A DNA stretch of 44,838 nucleotides from Candidatus Hydrogenedentota bacterium (GTDB lineage Bacteria; Hydrogenedentota; Hydrogenedentia; Hydrogenedentales; CAILVY01): the NCBI GenBank assembly GCA_903837785.1, contig CAILVY010000079.1, positions 1-44,838 on the forward strand, in the 5' to 3' direction. Below are positions 6,698-15,452 of the stretch, one piece after another. The position numbers and the translations under genes were made by a program. The notes below the pieces were generated by a model that worked only from the letters and a program-made list of their open reading frames with translations, was not told where the DNA came from and searched no databases. Each line of letters opens with the position of its first letter. Position 1 is the stretch's first letter.

Positions 6698-8320
6698 ATG
6701 AAATCCATCGCACATATCGTCGCGTTCCTCGGAATCGTGTTTCCTCTGTCCGTTGCGGGGGCGGCGGAACTGCTGTACAACGGCGTGCCGCTGCCGGATC
6801 CGTGGCCCCCGCAGGATCGCGCGCCGACCCGGGAGCCCATGGCGCTGCCCTGGCTCGAGCATCCGCCGGCCGTCATCCCCATCGACGTCGGGCGCCAGCT
6901 CTTTGTGGATGACTTCCTGATCGCGGAGACCACGCTGAAACGCGTGAGCCACCCCGCCACCTATCACCCGGCAAATCCGGTGCTGCGTCCGGATACGCCG
7001 TGGGACCAGGACGGCACGTCGCAGTCGCATCCCGCGCCCACCGCGATGGTCTTCAGCGATGGCGTGTGGTACGACCCGGCGGATCAGCTCTTCAAGATGT
7101 GGTATATGTCCGGCTACACGACGGCCACGGCCTATGCCACCTCAAAGGACGGACTGCACTGGGAGAAGCCGGCGCTCGACGTGGTTCCCGGCACAAATCT
7201 TGTCCAGAAAATCGTCCGGGACTCCGGCACCGTGTGGCTGGACCCGACGGACCCCGATCCGAAGCGCCGGTACAAAATGTTCCTCTACGCGCATCACGCG
7301 GCCAAAGGCGACCTCTCGATCTACTGCTCGCCGGACGGCATCCATTGGAGCGACAGCATCGCGACGACCGGCCCGGTGGGCGACCGCACGACGGTCTTCT
7401 ACAATCCGTTCAGGAAGAGGTGGGTTTACGGCATCCGGGACTACGACCACACGACGATCGGGCGCTTCCGGCGCTACTGGGAGAGCCCGGGCGTGCCGGA
7501 CGGCGCGCAATGGCAAAAGGGCCAGGCGCCCTTCTGGGTGGGCGCGGACAAGTTCGACGCCGAACGGCCGGATCTCAAGACGCCCTGTGAACTCTACAAT
7601 CTCGATGCGGTGGCCTACGAGAGCGTCCTCTTGGGCCTCTTCGACATCTGGCGCGGCCAGCCCCAGGACCGGGCCAAGCCAAACGAGCTCTGCGTGGGCT
7701 TCAGCCGCGACGGCTTTCACTGGCTCCGGCCCTCCCATGCGCCGTTCATCCCCGTCTCCGAGCAGTACGGCGACTGGAACTGGGGCAATGTCCAGTCCGC
7801 GGGCGGCTGCTGCCTCGTCGTCGGCGACCGCCTCTACTTCTACGTGAGCGGGCGCACGGGCGTGAAAGGCTCGCCCGCTTCCGGCGAGAGCGCCACGGGC
7901 CTGGCCACCTTGCGCCGGGACGGCTTCGTGTCGATGGACGCCGATGAGCAGGGCGGCGTCCTTACGACACGCCCGCTGCGTTTCCAGGGGAAATACCTCT
8001 TCGTGAATGCGGACGCGCCGCAGGGCGAGGTCCGCGTCGAAGTCCTCGGCGAAGACGGCCGGTCGTTGCCGGCCTATGCGGCCGCGGACTGCATTCCTGT
8101 GCAGGGAGACAAGACGGCCGCGCGCCTGACCTGGAAGAACGCCCACGACCTCGCTCCCCTCTCCGGAAAGACCGTCCAGTTCCGCTTCCATGCGCGCAGC
8201 GCCAAGCTGTACGCGTTCTGGGTGAGCCCGGAAACGTCCGGCGCCAGCCATGGCTACGTGGCCGCCGGCGGACCCGGATTCACCGGCCTGACGGACACCG
8301 TGGGCGACACATCCCGATAA
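6698..8320 (+). CDS. Secreted five-bladed beta-propeller (GH32/43-like) protein
   Basis: 540 residues from the ATG at 6698, preceded by a strong GGAAGGAGG. A signal peptide covers about residues 1-23 (AHIVAFLGIVFPLSVAGAAE). The body has repeated propeller-blade motifs typical of GH43/GH32 and sialidase-like folds: FVDDFLIAE, VWYDPADQLFKMWYMSG, ATSKDGLHWEKP, IYCSPDGIHWSD, VFYNPFRKRWVYGIRD and FSRDGFHWLRP. The last ~120 residues form a small beta domain (GKYLFVNADAPQGEVRVEV). Relatives are common in PVC-type genomes inside glycan-degradation neighbourhoods and are usually annotated as glycosyl hydrolase-like. The substrate and the catalytic acids cannot be fixed from sequence alone. The gene diverges from the GH38 gene across 140 bases, which suggests shared control. 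Confidence 0.8.
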   Translation: MKSIAHIVAFLGIVFPLSVAGAAELLYNGVPLPDPWPPQDRAPTREPMALPWLEHPPAVIPIDVGRQLFVDDFLIAETTLKRVSHPATYHPANPVLRPDTPWDQDGTSQSHPAPTAMVFSDGVWYDPADQLFKMWYMSGYTTATAYATSKDGLHWEKPALDVVPGTNLVQKIVRDSGTVWLDPTDPDPKRRYKMFLYAHHAAKGDLSIYCSPDGIHWSDSIATTGPVGDRTTVFYNPFRKRWVYGIRDYDHTTIGRFRRYWESPGVPDGAQWQKGQAPFWVGADKFDAERPDLKTPCELYNLDAVAYESVLLGLFDIWRGQPQDRAKPNELCVGFSRDGFHWLRPSHAPFIPVSEQYGDWNWGNVQSAGGCCLVVGDRLYFYVSGRTGVKGSPASGESATGLATLRRDGFVSMDADEQGGVLTTRPLRFQGKYLFVNADAPQGEVRVEVLGEDGRSLPAYAAADCIPVQGDKTAARLTWKNAHDLAPLSGKTVQFRFHARSAKLYAFWVSPETSGASHGYVAAGGPGFTGLTDTVGDTSR

Positions 8321-8338
8321 CTTGGTCACAAAACATCT

Positions 8339-8370
8339 CGGGCGGCCCGGAAGCTTCTCCGGACCGCCCG
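8339..8370. terminator. Hairpin terminator between convergent genes
   Basis: A 13-bp stem with one mismatch (CGGGCGGCCCGGA with TCCGGACCGCCCG) closes a 6-base loop, between the beta-propeller stop (8320) and the GE-linker protein stop (8388). The minus-strand product continues AGATGTTTTG, so termination is better supported for the minus-strand gene. Confidence 0.65.
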
Positions 8371-8387
8371 ATACTTGTATGCGCAGT

Positions 8388-10982
8388 TTACGCGGCAGGG
8401 CCGGGGCAGAACCCGTCTTCGCCTTCGGCGCAGGGGTGGTAGCCGCCGGAATTGAAGAACTGGATCACGCGCAGCAATTCGGACAAGTCAATGTTCCAGT
8501 CCTGCGGGTTGTAGTCCGCGGCATGCGGGGCGCAGGCCGTGTCGCCGGGGCCCGGCGCGAAGCCGTCTTCACCCGCCGCGTCACAGTGATAGCCGCCCGA
8601 GTTGAACAACTGGATCACGCGAAGCAGCTCGGACAGGTCGATGGTGCCATCCATCGTCTCGTCCGCCGAATGCAGCGAGCACTCGACGACGATCGTTCGT
8701 GTGACGGTTTCGGCCGCATTGCCCGAAGCATCGGAAACCATGTAGTTCACGTGATAGGTCCCGGCGCGCCCGGTGTTCAGGTCGCTGTCGCCGGTGATGG
8801 ACGCCGTGAGGTCCCCGTCGCACGTATCCGTGGCATAGGCGCCCGCGTCCGTGTAGCTGTCGCCGCAGCGAAGATTCACTGTCGCGTCGCCAAGCAAGTG
8901 GATCACGGGAACAACCGTATCCAGGACGTGAATCGTCCGGGTCACCGGCACGGCCGGATTCCCCGCGGCATCGGACACGTTCACCGTGAACACGTAATCG
9001 CCGGGCTCGCCCGGATTGAATGAACCGGTCACGACGACCGCGCCCGTCAGGTCGCCGTCGCACACGTCCGTGGCAAGCACCCCGGCGTCGGCGTAGGCGT
9101 CGCCGCACTCAAGCGTGACTTCCGTCTCGCCCAGGAGCAGCAATTCAGGCGGCGTCATATCGGCCACGTTGACCGTCCGGGTAACGGTTGTGGCGGCGTT
9201 GCCCGCGGCGTCGCTGACGTTGTACGTGAGCGTATATTCGCCGGGCACGCCCGTGTTGACCGAGCCGGTCATCACGATCTGCGCGCTGAGGTCGCCGTCA
9301 TGCGCATCGTTGGCCGTGGCGCCGGCATCCAGGTAGATCATGCCGCAATCAACCGCCGCCGGGTTCTCGCCCAACAGGGTGATGACGGGCGGGGTCGTGT
9401 CCTCGATCACGGGATCCGTGAAGCAGGGCGGATGGCAGCCGCCGCCGTTCTCAGCGACGCCGGGATCGATGGCCACGAGCAGAAAACTCTCCGCATTGCC
9501 GAGGACCGCATTGTACTCGGCCAGGTTGCATACGCCGTCCAAATCCGCATCGCCCGTGCCGCCGAGATACTGGGCGGCGCTTCGGTCGAAGTAGCCTGGA
9601 CAGGCCGTAACGCCGAATTGCGCAAACACGCCAATCACAATGTCTACGGACAAGGCTTCGCCGCAGGTCGTGAAGCCGGTGAATACCGCCTGAAACTCCT
9701 CGCGCGGCAGTATCGCGAAGAGCTCCGGGTTAGCCTGATCGAGATAGCCCGCAATGACCGCCGCGTTCGCATCCCAGGCGGCCCGCACACAGCAGTTGAA
9801 CGGAAGGCCCGGATTGGCCAGCACCAGATCCAGCAACTGCATTTGGGCCGTGTCGAGCAGCCCGTTTGCGTCCACGTCCGCCGTGAGCGGGTTGTTGAAG
9901 AAGTTCGGCGTGGCATACAGGTCAAGCAGTGCCGCCGTCACGCCGGGCGCGATGGCGTCTCCCGCGCAGGTCGCCGCGCAGGCCACGGGACACTCCACAA
10001 CCTCGCCTTCTCCTTCACCCTCGCCCGGGCACTCGCCTTCCCCTTCCCCTTCGCCTTCGCCTTCACCCTCGCCTTCGCCCGAAACCGGCAAAACCAGATT
10101 GTCCTGGTTGAATTCCAGGTCCAGCGGACCTTGATAGACCTGCCAGGGGAGGTCCAGCACCGGGAAATCCCACCGCGCGCCGAGAATGGACAGGAAGACC
10201 GCCGGCTGTGCATGGATGACCACGTTCCAGTCGAAGACTTCGTTGTACGCGACATTGGCCTGATACGGGTTCACCGAGTTGTCGATGGGCAGTTGCTGGC
10301 CCTCTGCGGTGAAGACGTTGCCGTCGCTCAGGCCCATGTTGTCGCAGGTCAGCGAGCCGTTCACCTCAAAGGAAGCCTTCAGCGAGGCGCCCGCGTTCAG
10401 CAGGGTCTTGATCCAATCCGGCCAGTCCAGCGATCCAATGATGAGGTCAACCAGGTCCAGGTCATAGACCGTGACCGGTTCGGTCGTGTCGGACAAGACG
10501 GACGCGCTGTCGAGCAGGAACGAGTTGAACGTCGTCGAGTTGTTCGCCAGCAAGTCGAAATTTGGCACCCAGGGAATGTCAATGACAAACGGAGCAATGG
10601 TGAAATCGTCTCCCCAGGGCAACGGATTCGGAACGGTGAAGTTGATGTTGAACGCGATCTGCATTTGCACGTCGGCGCCCAGGCTGTAATCCCACGAGCC
10701 CGAGGCCAAGCCCGGTGAGAGCATGTTCGCATTGACCAGATACTCGCCGACCACGTTGGCGTGGATGTTCGCCGCGGCATTGTACCGTAACCGCACCTGG
10801 ATGACCGACGCGCCCGGAGTGGGGTCGCCCGGAGGATACCACCCGGAATCCCATCCCAGGTCCAGTTTCGAGTATGCGGCATTGAAGGCCACGTTGTTCT
10901 TCAGGGGCTGGGCGTGAGCGGTCCCGGCCACCACGCACATTGCCAGCAACAAGACACACCTGCCGACCATTGATTTCGTCAT
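8388..10982 (-). CDS. Secreted surface protein with GE linker, three DUF5011-like domains and tandem dockerin-like repeats
   Basis: 864 residues from the ATG at 10982 (GAGGAACTT just upstream). The signal peptide is about residues 1-24 (LLLAMCVVAGTAHA). Residues 25-298 are a beta-rich domain I do not recognise. Residues about 300-326 are a (Gly-Glu)n linker with a CPG break. Residues about 330-525 form a Cys-containing helical segment that includes calcium-binding-like motifs (DVDANGLLD, DADLDGVCNLAEYN). Three DUF5011/Ig-like repeats follow (about 530-760), each with PPVITLLG-like openings, ECGDxYxDAG and a YxVSDAAGN ending. The C-terminus carries two copies of an EF-hand/dockerin-like unit sharing IDLSELLRVIQ, FNSGGYH and EDGF-PGP. 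The linker and tail are characteristic of Hydrogenedentes-type proteins. The tail probably docks to or anchors on a cell-surface partner, but none is known to me. Confidence 0.82.
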   Translation of the reverse strand: MTKSMVGRCVLLLAMCVVAGTAHAQPLKNNVAFNAAYSKLDLGWDSGWYPPGDPTPGASVIQVRLRYNAAANIHANVVGEYLVNANMLSPGLASGSWDYSLGADVQMQIAFNINFTVPNPLPWGDDFTIAPFVIDIPWVPNFDLLANNSTTFNSFLLDSASVLSDTTEPVTVYDLDLVDLIIGSLDWPDWIKTLLNAGASLKASFEVNGSLTCDNMGLSDGNVFTAEGQQLPIDNSVNPYQANVAYNEVFDWNVVIHAQPAVFLSILGARWDFPVLDLPWQVYQGPLDLEFNQDNLVLPVSGEGEGEGEGEGEGEGECPGEGEGEGEVVECPVACAATCAGDAIAPGVTAALLDLYATPNFFNNPLTADVDANGLLDTAQMQLLDLVLANPGLPFNCCVRAAWDANAAVIAGYLDQANPELFAILPREEFQAVFTGFTTCGEALSVDIVIGVFAQFGVTACPGYFDRSAAQYLGGTGDADLDGVCNLAEYNAVLGNAESFLLVAIDPGVAENGGGCHPPCFTDPVIEDTTPPVITLLGENPAAVDCGMIYLDAGATANDAHDGDLSAQIVMTGSVNTGVPGEYTLTYNVSDAAGNAATTVTRTVNVADMTPPELLLLGETEVTLECGDAYADAGVLATDVCDGDLTGAVVVTGSFNPGEPGDYVFTVNVSDAAGNPAVPVTRTIHVLDTVVPVIHLLGDATVNLRCGDSYTDAGAYATDTCDGDLTASITGDSDLNTGRAGTYHVNYMVSDASGNAAETVTRTIVVECSLHSADETMDGTIDLSELLRVIQLFNSGGYHCDAAGEDGFAPGPGDTACAPHAADYNPQDWNIDLSELLRVIQFFNSGGYHPCAEGEDGFCPGPAA
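10003..10080 (-). repeat. Hexanucleotide-type tandem repeat coding the Gly-Glu linker
   Basis: Two runs of GGCGAAGG-like 6-base units, split by a CPG-coding break, encode alternating Gly-Glu. Repeat number may vary between strains by slippage. It is part of the surface protein gene and not an independent element. Confidence 0.85.
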
Positions 10983-11034
10983 AAGTTCCTCGCAACCAGT
11001 GAAAAGACCACCGAGACACACTTCCTACGCAGCG

Positions 11035-11040
11035 TTTATA
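11035..11040 (-). promoter_or_regulatory. Extended -10 promoter of the GE-linker protein gene
   Basis: Minus-strand TGGTATAAA: a TATAAA box (11035-11040) with TGG directly before it, an extended -10 of the kind seen elsewhere in the window. No good -35 box is visible. The start would be near 11028, about 45 bases before the ATG at 10982. Confidence 0.45.
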
Positions 11041-11057
11041 CCACAAAACTGAGCAAT

Positions 11058-11086
11058 TTGCCTAATCGCGGTGAACTGGATAGAGT
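11058..11086 (+). promoter_or_regulatory. Predicted promoter of the radical SAM gene
   Basis: TTGCCT (11058-11063), a 17-base spacer and TAGAGT (11081-11086). A start near 11093 places the perfect palindrome at 11102-11127 at the very 5' end of the mRNA, with the ATG at 11178. Confidence 0.45.
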
Positions 11087-11101
11087 TGAGTTCGACGAAT
11101 G

Positions 11102-11127
11102 CGCCCACGGACTCGAGTCCGTGGGCG
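11102..11127. repeat. Perfect 26-bp palindrome in the radical SAM gene leader
   Basis: The two 13-base halves, CGCCCACGGACTC and GAGTCCGTGGGCG, are exact reverse complements with no spacer. It lies between the divergent surface-protein and radical SAM promoters. It could be a cruciform, a regulator site or a stable 5' leader hairpin, or a remnant of a mobile palindromic element. It has no U-run and is not placed as a terminator of any gene. Confidence 0.85.
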
Positions 11128-11177
11128 AAAGCGCGTCCATGGCGCACGATGACTCCGAAAGGCGAAAAACGAGATAC

Positions 11178-12635
11178 ATGCACAATTCCAGAATCATTCT
11201 GGCCACGATTACCGCCCGCTACGCCCACACGGCCTTCGGCCTGCGTTGTCTGTGGGCAAACTTGGGCGCGTTCCAGCGCGAAACCGAAATCCGGGAGTTT
11301 CACTTGAAGCAAGCCCCGCTTGATATCGCGGAACGGCTGCTTGCGGCCGCCCCGGAAATCCTCGGTGTGGGCGCCTACATCTGGAATGTGGACCGGGTCA
11401 CCCAGGTTGTTCAGGCAATCAAGGGAGTCCGTCCGGAAATCGTGGTGGTTATCGGAGGCCCCGAGGCGAGTCACGAATACGAGGGAACGCCGCTCTTCGA
11501 GGCGGCGGACTACCTGGTCAGGGGCGAGGGCGAGGCCGCCTTTGCCGCCCTGGTCCGGGACCTGGCCGCAGGCACTCCCCCAAAATCGAAGATGATAGAG
11601 GGGGGCCGGCCGGACCTCGCGGACCTCGTGCCACCCTATGACGCGTACACGGACGAAGACCTGCAGCACCGCTTGATCTATGTGGAAGGTTCGCGCGGCT
11701 GTCCGTTCCATTGCGAATTCTGCCTGTCCTCGCTGGAACCGTGCGTGCGCGAATTTCCACTGGAGCCCTTCCTCGATGCCCTGGACAAGCTCATCGCGCG
11801 CGGAACGCGGAACCTGCTCTTCGTGGACCGCACGTTCAACCTGAGGCCGAGCCGGGTGCGTGAAGTGTTGCACTTCCTGAAACCGCGCTGGCGCGAAGGG
11901 TTGCGGCTGCATTTCGAGATTGTGCCGGACTGCCTCACAGACGAGATGCTCGACCTCATCGCGGAATTCCCGCCCGGGGCGCTCCATCTCGAACTGGGCG
12001 TGCAGACGTTCAATCCGGCCGTTCAGGAGGCCATCTCCCGGCGCCAGAATCTGGAGAAGACCGTCTCGAATTTCCGCTTTCTGCGGACGCGAACAGGCGC
12101 CTTGCTGCATGCGGACCTCATCATCGGATTGCCGGGGGAGGATGAGCGCAGCTTTGCTGAAGGTTTCGATCGGCTCGTGGGGCTGGCGCCGCACGAGATC
12201 CAGGCGGGCGTCCTGAAACGCCTGAAAGGCACCCCCATCCAACGCCACGCCGGGCCGCACGCCATGGTGTTTGCCGCGCATCCCCCCTACGAAATACTCC
12301 AGACAGACTGCCTGTGTTTTGGCGAGGCGCAGCGCCTGAAACGCTTCGCGCGGTATCTCGACCTCTATTACAACACCGGTCATTTCCCGAAGAGCCTGGA
12401 CCTGCTCTGGCGGCTCGGCCCCTCGCCCTTTGGGGTATTCATGGGTCTCACAGAGCACCTCTGGGCGGCCTGCGGCCGCACGCACGAAATCCCGCTCGCC
12501 CAGCTTGCCCGCCATCTGTATGAGTATCTCCTCGATCACGGCCTGGACGAAGCCGAAGCGGCGGCCGCCATCCGGGACGATTTCCGCGATCGGCCGGGCC
12601 GCTCGGACAAATTGGAATTCCTGCCCAGGCCATAA
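11178..12635 (+). CDS. B12-binding domain radical SAM protein, DUF4080 type
   Basis: 485 residues from the ATG at 11178; upstream in-frame ATGs (11139) would add residues with no match to the family, which begins with RIILATITARYAHTAFGLRCL. Residues about 5-130 are a cobalamin-binding Rossmann-like domain (ILGVGAYIWN, VVVIGGPEASHEY, YLVRGEGEAAF). The radical SAM domain begins near residue 165 with the [4Fe-4S] motif CPFHCEFC (Cys175, Cys179, Cys182). Further family motifs are FVDRTFNL, LHFEIVPD and ELGVQTFN. The C-terminal ~120 residues fit DUF4080. The enzyme is expected to use S-adenosylmethionine and cobalamin, perhaps for radical methylation, but no substrate is known for this subfamily. 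It stands alone, divergent from the GE-linker protein. Confidence 0.88.
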   Translation: MHNSRIILATITARYAHTAFGLRCLWANLGAFQRETEIREFHLKQAPLDIAERLLAAAPEILGVGAYIWNVDRVTQVVQAIKGVRPEIVVVIGGPEASHEYEGTPLFEAADYLVRGEGEAAFAALVRDLAAGTPPKSKMIEGGRPDLADLVPPYDAYTDEDLQHRLIYVEGSRGCPFHCEFCLSSLEPCVREFPLEPFLDALDKLIARGTRNLLFVDRTFNLRPSRVREVLHFLKPRWREGLRLHFEIVPDCLTDEMLDLIAEFPPGALHLELGVQTFNPAVQEAISRRQNLEKTVSNFRFLRTRTGALLHADLIIGLPGEDERSFAEGFDRLVGLAPHEIQAGVLKRLKGTPIQRHAGPHAMVFAAHPPYEILQTDCLCFGEAQRLKRFARYLDLYYNTGHFPKSLDLLWRLGPSPFGVFMGLTEHLWAACGRTHEIPLAQLARHLYEYLLDHGLDEAEAAAAIRDDFRDRPGRSDKLEFLPRP

Positions 12636-12653
12636 CGGCCGGGAGCGCGCGGT

Positions 12654-12683
12654 TTGTTTGGCGGGCGGGAAACAGGCGATAAT
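12654..12683 (+). promoter_or_regulatory. Possible promoter of the DegT aminotransferase gene
   Basis: TTGTTT (12654-12659), an 18-base spacer and GATAAT (12678-12683) in the short gap between the radical SAM stop and the GTG start at 12714. The start near 12690 leaves room for the GGAAGGAGA ribosome binding site at about 12700. Confidence 0.4.
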
Positions 12684-12713
12684 TCCGCTTCAACCCGACG
12701 GAAGGAGACACCC

Positions 12714-13922
12714 GTGAGCAAGGGATCGGCATCGCAGTTGGCACTCCTGGGCGGAACGCCCGTGCGCAGTTCAGAGAAATCCTGGCCGGCGTGGCCGATG
12801 TACGACGAGGGGGAGAAGCGCGCCTTGCTCGATGTGCTGGAGAGCCGCTCCTGGTTCTATGGCGAGCGGGTGGCGCAGTTCGAGAAGGATTTCGCGGCCT
12901 TTCAGGACGCGCGTTTCGGCATCTCGTGCAACAGCGGCACCTCGGCCATCGAAATCGCCCTGGAAGCCCTGAGCATCGGCGAAGGCGACGAAGTGATCGT
13001 CCCGCCCTACACGTTTGTGGCGACCGCGTCGGCGGTGATGCGGGTGGGCGCCACACCCGTCTTCGTGGATGTGGACAAGTCCTGGTGCATGGATCCGAAC
13101 CTTGTGGAGGCGGCGATTACCCGCCGGACCCGCGCCATCATGCCCGTCCACTTCGGCGGCCGGGTGTGCGACGTGGATCGCCTCCGGAGCATCGCGCATG
13201 CGCACGGCATCGCCCTGATTGAAGACGCCTGCCACTCCTGGGGCGCGAAATGGGAAGGCAAGGGCACGGGGGCGCTCGGCCTCTGCGGCGTCTTCAGCTT
13301 CCAGCAGTCCAAGAACATCACGGCGGGCGAAGGCGGCATCATCCTGACGGACAACGAGCATTTCGCGCGGCTCTGCCGCTCGATCAGCAATTGCGGGCGG
13401 GTTGAGGGCGCGCCGTGGTACCACCACGTGAACGTGGGGACGAACGCGCGCATGAGCGAATTCCACGCGGCCCTGCTCAGCGCCCAGCTTGCCCGGCTGG
13501 AGGCGCAGACGATTCGGCGCGAACAGAACGCCGCCCTGCTGAACTCGGAGCTGAGCGAGATCGAGGGGCTGCTGCCGCAGCCGTCGAGCAACCGCATCAC
13601 GCGCCGGGCCTATCACTTGTATTGTCTGCGCATCGACGAGGAGAAGTTCGGCTGCTCGCGGGAGCAGTTCCTTGCCGCGGCGCAGGCCGAGGGCATGCCC
13701 ATCAGCTCGGGGTATCCCCTGCCGCTGTATCAGCAGCCGGTCTTCAAGAAGATCAAGCACCACGACTACGATCAGTATCACCTCCCGGTGGTTGAAGACC
13801 TCTGCTTCAAGAGCGGCATGTGGATGATCCACTCCGTCTTGCTGGCGGAAGAAGAGGACATGCGGGACATCGTCCGGATCGTCGCGAAAATCAAGGAGAA
13901 TGCGGCCGCGCTGAAGCCGTAA
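12714..13922 (+). CDS. DegT/DnrJ/EryC1/StrS-family PLP aminotransferase
   Basis: 402 residues from a GTG at 12714 with GGAAGGAGA just upstream. It is a fold-type I PLP enzyme: LALLGGTPVR at the N-terminus, CNSGTSAIEIAL (72-83, phosphate-binding region), PPYTFVATASA, the cofactor Asp171 in EDACHSWGA, and the Schiff-base Lys200 in FSFQQSKNITAGEGG. Length and motifs are normal for the family, which transfers an amino group from glutamate to keto-sugars or acts on scyllo-inosose-like cyclitols. The substrate cannot be read from sequence. The gene lies 68 bases before a GH4 glycosidase on the same strand, which suggests a small sugar-processing operon. Confidence 0.92.
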   Translation: MSKGSASQLALLGGTPVRSSEKSWPAWPMYDEGEKRALLDVLESRSWFYGERVAQFEKDFAAFQDARFGISCNSGTSAIEIALEALSIGEGDEVIVPPYTFVATASAVMRVGATPVFVDVDKSWCMDPNLVEAAITRRTRAIMPVHFGGRVCDVDRLRSIAHAHGIALIEDACHSWGAKWEGKGTGALGLCGVFSFQQSKNITAGEGGIILTDNEHFARLCRSISNCGRVEGAPWYHHVNVGTNARMSEFHAALLSAQLARLEAQTIRREQNAALLNSELSEIEGLLPQPSSNRITRRAYHLYCLRIDEEKFGCSREQFLAAAQAEGMPISSGYPLPLYQQPVFKKIKHHDYDQYHLPVVEDLCFKSGMWMIHSVLLAEEEDMRDIVRIVAKIKENAAALKP

Positions 13923-13990
13923 GGCGGGACAGTTCCGCCGCTTCGAATTCCCCCGCGCCGCGTGCCGCACACACGAACAGAGGTCAGGCC

Positions 13991-15442
13991 ATGCCCATCA
14001 AAGTCGCGATGATTGGCGCCGGAAGCATCGGCTTCACCCGGAAGCTCGTGCAGGACATACTCACGGTGCCGGAACTCGAAGACACCCATTTCGCGTTCAC
14101 GGACATCAACCGGCGCAACCTCGACATGGTTGCGCAACTGGCCCGGCGCGACATCGCCGCGAACAGGAAGCCCGCCCGGCTGACGGCCACCATCGATCGC
14201 CGCCGTGCCTTGGAAGGGGCGGATTTCGTGTTCTGCATGATTCGTGCGGGGGGACTCGAAGCCTTCCAAAGCGATATCGACATCCCGCTCCAGTTCGGCG
14301 TGGATCAATGCGTGGGCGACACGCTGTGCGCGGGCGGCATCATGTACGCGCAGCGCAGCATCCCGCTGCTCCTGGATTTCTGCAAGGACATCCGGGAGGT
14401 CGGCGGCCGCGACTGCCTCTTCATGAACTACTCGAACCCGATGGCCATGAACACGTGGGCGTGCAACAAGTACGGCGGCGTGAACACGCTCGGCCTGTGC
14501 CACGGGGTGCAGGGGGGCTGGGGACAGATTGCCGAGGCGCTGGGCATTCCGATGCGGGAGCTGGATGTCGTCTGCGCGGGCATCAATCATCAGACCTGGT
14601 TCCTTTCCGTGAAGCACCGGGGCGTTGAATTGACCGGCAAATTGCTTGCCGCCTTCGAGAAACATCCCGTGTTCTCTCATACGGAGAAAGTGCGCATCGA
14701 CATGCTCCGCCGCTTCGGTTATTACAGCACGGAGAGCAACGGCCATCTCTCGGAGTACGTGCCGTGGTACCGCAAGCGCCCCGCCGAGATTAAACGCTGG
14801 ATCAAGCTGGGCAATTGGATCGACGGCGAGACGGGCGGGTATCTCCGCATCTGCACGGAGGGGCGCAACTGGTTCGAGGCGGATTTCGCGCAGTGGCTCG
14901 AAGAGCCCGCGCCCGAATACACGCCGGCGAACCGCTCGGGCGAGCATGGCAGCTATATCATCGAGTCGCGCGTCACGGGACGGCTGTACCGCGGCTTCTT
15001 CAATGTGGTCAATCGCGGGATCATCCCGAATCTCCCCGCGGACTGCATTGTCGAGGCGCCGGGCTACGTGGATGGCAACGGCATCAACATGCCCCTCGTG
15101 GGCGAACTGCCGCTGGCGTGCGCGGCCACGTGCAACAGCAGCGTGCAGGTCCAGCGCATGGCCATGGAAGCAGCGGTGCACGGGGATCTGACGCTCCTGA
15201 AGCAGGCCATGCTCCATGATCCGCTCGTGGGCGCGGTCTGCAATCCGCCGGAGATCTGGCAGATGGCCGATGCGCTGCTCGCCGCACAGGCCCAATGGCT
15301 CCCGCAATACCGGCGCGAGATTCCCAAGGCGCGCAAGCGTCTTGCTGCGGAAAAGCCCTTGGGCACGAACAAAAGCCGCGGGGCCGCGCGCCTTCGGGTG
15401 AAGTCCGTCGCCGAACTGCGGCGGGACGCGCGCAAAGCTTAG
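13991..15442 (+). CDS. GH4-family NAD-dependent glycosidase (alpha-galactosidase MelA-like)
   Basis: 483 residues. It opens with the Rossmann motif KVAMIGAGSIGFT (NAD binding). GH4 hallmarks follow: FTDIN (38-40 region), GIMYAQRSIP, NYSNPMAMNTWA (146-157), GLCHGVQG with the metal-binding Cys170, and AGINHQTWF with the metal-binding His200. GH4 enzymes cleave glycosides by an oxidation-elimination mechanism using NAD and Mn2+ in the cytoplasm. The CHGVQG/GINHQ pattern fits the alpha-galactosidase/alpha-glucosidase/galacturonidase branch rather than 6-phospho-glycosidases, but the sugar is uncertain. GAGG precedes the start. The gene probably shares a transcript with the aminotransferase before it and the zinc ribbon 10 bases after it. 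Confidence 0.9.
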   Translation: MPIKVAMIGAGSIGFTRKLVQDILTVPELEDTHFAFTDINRRNLDMVAQLARRDIAANRKPARLTATIDRRRALEGADFVFCMIRAGGLEAFQSDIDIPLQFGVDQCVGDTLCAGGIMYAQRSIPLLLDFCKDIREVGGRDCLFMNYSNPMAMNTWACNKYGGVNTLGLCHGVQGGWGQIAEALGIPMRELDVVCAGINHQTWFLSVKHRGVELTGKLLAAFEKHPVFSHTEKVRIDMLRRFGYYSTESNGHLSEYVPWYRKRPAEIKRWIKLGNWIDGETGGYLRICTEGRNWFEADFAQWLEEPAPEYTPANRSGEHGSYIIESRVTGRLYRGFFNVVNRGIIPNLPADCIVEAPGYVDGNGINMPLVGELPLACAATCNSSVQVQRMAMEAAVHGDLTLLKQAMLHDPLVGAVCNPPEIWQMADALLAAQAQWLPQYRREIPKARKRLAAEKPLGTNKSRGAARLRVKSVAELRRDARKA

Positions 15443-15452
15443 GAACGCCGCC

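Noticed and set aside
10003-10080. Possible CRISPR or independent tandem repeat
   Set aside because: Units are 6 bases, in frame, and encode Gly-Glu; no spacers.
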